A stretch of 11,919 nucleotides of DNA from Tetrahymena elliotti 4EA (lineage: Eukaryota > Ciliophora > Oligohymenophorea > Hymenostomatida > Tetrahymenidae), in NCBI GenBank assembly GCA_000231825.2, contig JH720326.1:349346-361264 (forward strand), written 5' to 3'. Numbering within the stretch: position 1 is the stretch's first letter; each line of letters opens with the position of its first letter. The position numbers and the translations under genes were made by a program. The notes beneath the pieces were generated by a model. The model was given only the letters and a program-made list of their open reading frames with translations. It ran no database searches and was not told the DNA's origin. This document shows, in pieces, positions 9,056 to 11,919 of the stretch.

Positions 9056-9309
9056 CACTTCACCAATTTTATTATCACTTTTAAAGACTTATAAAATAAA
9101 TATTAACTAAAGTAATATTTAAAAGAATGAAAAAAACATAAAAATTTGAATTAAATCTGAAAGCAATAAATAATAATTAATGAATGAGAAATTGAGCTGA
9201 ACAAAAATATCAATTAAACCAAAAAACATTAATCAGTTTCTCATAAATCAAAGTCGTTGTATATTCCATGGATTTTTTTCAAAAATGAATAATTAATATT
9301 GAAACACTA

Positions 9310-9385
9310 TTTTTACTAAAGGCTAAGAGTCACAGTTTAGAGCTTAGAGCACTATGTTAAGCCAGATCTTAACCCCTAAATACCT
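9310..9385. repeat. Conserved core of repeat unit 4
   Basis: The core starts with the GGCTAAG block at 9321. It differs from the others by GTCACAG for GTCAAAG, AGCTTAGAG for AGATTAGAG and GCACTATGTTA for GCACTATGCTA. The 3' GTTAAGCC still allows most of the stem through G-T pairing. Confidence 0.6.
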
Positions 9386-9660
9386 ATATCACCAAAATAA
9401 TTTTCACTTTTAAACAATTATAAAAATAAATATTGGATAAAGTAATATTTAAAAGAACAAGAAAAGAATAAAAATTTTAATTAAATTTGAAAACAAAAAA
9501 TAAGAATTAATGAACGAGCAATCTAGCTGAACAAAATCTTGCAAACAACAACCAAAATTTGCCAGTCACTAATAAATTAAAGTCTAAATTAAAAATTTTC
9601 CTAATCCAAAAATCCCACTCTCCAAAAAAATTAAAACTAAAAAAGTCAATATTTAACAAA

Positions 9661-11232
9661 AAATTATCAACTTAAATAATAAAAATGTAGAGTAAGGTTA
9701 ATTTATTAAGATTTTTAAATACTTTTAGGGTAAGGCACTTTCTTGCTAATAAAATTGGCAACCCAGTAGGTCTTAGTAAATGAGCTTTTACAGTAAACAT
9801 TTTTTTATTTTGAAAAAACAAAAATGTGTTAATAATTATCACTCCTGACTGAGAAAATACTGAAATGATAAAAAATATTATTTTCTTTGTACTGCGTCAT
9901 TAATTTTAAAAGAAGCATTACTTTGAATAAGATTAAATATTTAGTTTTTAAAATTACTATTCTAATTAATGTATTTAAAATTTTTTAAAGTAATTATCAA
10001 TAATTGAGTTAGATTTTTCTTATAAATATTTAGAAAATTAAATTTTAAATATTGATATTAAATAACTCTTTCTTACATAAAATATTTGTTTAATAAATAG
10101 ATTAAATTGAAAAATATTTACTTTATATAATAAAAATATCCTTTGGAACAATATCCTTGTAATATATTTGGCTTAAAGGTTAATAATATACCATATTCAT
10201 AATTAAAATCCATTTGTAGTTAGCCAGAAATTCATACTCAGTTTTAGTAATATGCTTTTAATTTCTAAAATTATAATTCTGTAAAAATCTGTTAATTAAT
10301 ACTAATAAAAAAAAATGTTTTAATTTTAGCAAGATATGATTGAAATAAGTTATTATTTTTATAAAAACAGTTTGATAATTCTATTACTTTTTTATTTAAA
10401 AAGTTTGAAATTTGGATATGAAATAGAATTTTTTTAATATTTAGATTTGATAAGAAAAACTTATGAAATTATGTAAATTTTGTTAGGAATTTGAATTTAG
10501 TTACAAACATCTAAATTTAATCTTTTATTATCAAATTAATATTAATCTCTATTAATGTAATGAATACTTTAGAGTAAAAATAACTACTATTTAATTCAAC
10601 TGTTTAAAGGTGTTCTAAAAAGTTAACTTTTATTAACTTTTGTAAAAGATTTTCCTTAATAATCAAATTCAGATTTTATTATCTAATCACATTAATTTGC
10701 TTTAGTGAATTTCTTTGACAATAAATTTTATTTTAAGCTCAGAAATAAAAAATAATTTTTTATCAAATATTCTCAAAATTGTAAAAATAAAAGGAACTTT
10801 TTGTAGTTAGTTAGTTGGTGAGCTTTGATAATTTTTTGTCATACAAATATCAAATTATATAATGTTCATTAACTTATTTGGATTAATATAAATCCTTAGA
10901 TATAGTTAGATGGTTACCATTTTAAATGATAATAAAAAATGTAACAAAATTTAATTAAAAAGATAATTTTATGAAATACAAAAAATAGATATTATATTAG
11001 ATTAAGAATTATTTCTGATTGATTATCAAATTAATTAAAAAAAAATTAATGCACTAATGTTAATTTTTCAAAATAGACAAATTAAAATAAGACCCAATAT
11101 GTTTAATAGTATGATAAGGGTTTGAAATTTAATCAAAGCAAATTGCTTACTTCATTAAAATCTTTCTATTCCTATAAATCTTATTCTTTTGAAATTGATA
11201 TAAACATTAATACAAAATTAAAATAAAAAAAG
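9661..11232. other. AT-rich spacer upstream of the tetraspanin-like gene
   Basis: About 1.6 kb with no coding-like stretch. A slightly GC-richer patch at 9727-9786 includes GGG (9728-9730) that could pair with CCC (9772-9774), and TTGC/GCAA inside it; this is weak evidence for structure. A 14-bp palindrome AAAAGTTAACTTTT lies at 10618-10631 and a short GTTA repeat at 10806-10817. The promoter and 5' UTR of the gene at 11233 must lie at the right end, but no specific element was identified. Confidence 0.55.
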
Positions 11233-11919
11233 ATGATTTCCTAAAATAACAATTAAGATAAAATCAATTAAATCTAATTGAATTTGATCAAAAACAATAA
11301 AGTTTTGTTGATTCTAAACAGTTTAAATACTCTTTTGGCCATAGCAGGAGCTATTCTAGCTATTACATCATCTAAAAATATATAAGATAATGATATTTAA
11401 ACTGGTTTACAGACAGCTATTATAATATTTGCTTCTTTGGTTATTTTATTCAGTTTGATCAATTCTGCAATTTGGTATTACTATAAATTATAAAGATGGT
11501 AAAGAATAGTAGTAGCTATTTTGATTATGATTTGTGTTGGAGTTATCGGAGGCATTATAGTAGCTAATATAATAATGACTAACATGTAAACTTTTTGTGG
11601 TAAAAGATTTCTTTTAATAATAAAGAAAAATATTAATTAATTTTTACATTTCAAAATTAGGATACTATATTCAACATGATTACCCCTATGATGGTTTTAA
11701 TATCAAGACAAATTTAGATAAAACTATTTCTAGTTGCTCAGCTTTAGATAAAATTCCCTTATCCAAATCAGATGCTATCAAATTCTTATGTGTATAATAT
11801 ATTACAAACTCTTGCTAAACTTATGATTTCGAAAAAGGTATGGAGTGTTATTCTTTTGATTCTTTGGTAGTTGAGGACTGGGACAGTCTATATACAAATC
11901 AAATAGTCAGCTTAGTAAT
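11233..11919 (+). CDS. Tetraspanin-like membrane protein, 5' part, one intron, C-terminus beyond window
   Basis: Exon 1 is 11233-11599 and exon 2 runs from 11661 to the window edge, together 208 codons in ciliate code. A short Asn/Gln-rich cytoplasmic head is followed by three hydrophobic helices at residues about 24-45 (VLLILNSLNTLLAIAGAILA), 61-84 (TAIIIFASLVILFSLINSAI then WYYY) and 92-115 (IVVAILIMICVGVIGGIIVA). A short basic KLQRWQR turn separates helices 2 and 3. After helix 3 comes a long polar loop with several cysteines (in TFCG, SSCS, FLCV, NSCQ and MECY), as in the large extracellular loop of tetraspanins. A classical CCG motif is not seen, and the fourth helix would lie past the edge. 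Tetraspanins organise membrane protein complexes. The match is by topology and cysteine pattern only; another four-helix family is possible. ATG 11233 is the first Met of the frame before helix 1. Confidence 0.8.
11600..11660 (+). other. 61-nt GT-AG intron in the tetraspanin-like gene
   Basis: The intron begins GTAAAAGATTTC and ends TTTCAAAATTAG. It is much more AT-rich than both exons. If it were retained, the frame would meet TGA at 11677-11679. Removing it joins TTT TGT G to GA TAC TAT (phase 1, giving a Gly codon) and restores an open, coding-like frame to the window edge. Confidence 0.85.

Larger units (their letters stand above)
8088..9660. repeat. Tandem array of about 320-bp units, four full and two partial copies
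   Basis: Units aligned on the AGAATG-like motif begin at about 8131, 8447, 8797, 9124 and 9454. A partial tail of a preceding unit lies at about 8088-8130 and the last copy decays after about 9600. Blocks shared in order are an AT-rich leader, TTAATGAATGAGCAAT, a TTTGTCAGTGACTCATAAAT block, TTTTTACTAAA, then the core GGCTAAGAGTCAAAGTTTAG followed by GCACTATGCTAA and TAATCCTTATG-like sequence. Core-to-core spacing is 322, 356 and 329 bp; the long one carries a 44-bp insertion. Copies differ by many substitutions and small indels, so the array is old or free to drift, while the core blocks are better kept than the AT-rich parts. No long reading frame runs through the units. It could be satellite DNA, a cluster of small RNA genes or a replication or regulatory array. 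Confidence 0.85.

Noticed and set aside
9727..9786. Slightly GC-rich patch with GGG/CCC and TTGC/GCAA pairing
   Set aside because: The pairing is short and asymmetric and no conserved motif or terminator accompanies it; mentioned in the spacer entry only.
10806..10818. GTTAGTTAGTTGG, compared with the Tetrahymena chromosome breakage sequence
   Set aside because: It lacks the AAAGAGGTTGGTTT core; only a short GGTT-like similarity remains.

Overview
The window is nuclear DNA of a ciliate that reads TAA and TAG as glutamine and uses only TGA as stop (genetic code 6). Three long reading frames with sensible protein sequence appear only under that code: a minus-strand frame open across 1-1573, a plus-strand protein kinase of 1006 codons at 3722-6742, and a spliced plus-strand membrane protein that starts at 11233 and runs off the window. 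The DNA is extremely AT-rich. Coding stretches are visibly richer in G and C than the spacers, and spacers make up more than half of the window. The code, the base composition and one 61-nt GT-AG intron suggest a Tetrahymena-like oligohymenophorean. This is an inference; no marker gene fixes the genus.

Layout. (1) 1-1573, minus strand: 524 codons of a coiled-coil protein with one candidate membrane segment, cut by the left window edge. (2) 1574-3060: AT-rich spacer. (3) 3061-3721: a mosaic of coding-like pieces. One is a short plus-strand fragment at about 3070-3300 that loses its frame afterwards. Next to the kinase start, 3540-3721 can be read as protein both on the plus strand, in frame with the kinase, and on the minus strand. 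(4) 3722-6742: intronless Ser/Thr kinase with all catalytic motifs, ULK/Atg1-like in its activation segment, followed by a roughly 720-residue tail with two helical segments and a long Ser/Asn/Gln/Thr-rich linker. (5) 6743-8087: spacer holding a compact GC-rich island at 7261-7460, with strong stem-loop potential and a duplicated hairpin module. It is the best candidate for an undescribed structured RNA here. (6) 8088 to about 9660: tandem array of units of about 320 bp, four full and two partial, each full unit with a conserved, less AT-rich core. (7) 9661-11232: AT-rich spacer. (8) 11233-11919: the first 208 codons of a tetraspanin-like four-helix membrane protein, with one intron.

The genes do not look functionally linked, as is usual for eukaryotic neighbours. 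No rRNA, convincing tRNA, CRISPR array or recognisable transposon gene was seen. The main points for a second look are the GC-rich island, the conserved cores of the tandem array, and the uncertain 5' end of the kinase gene.
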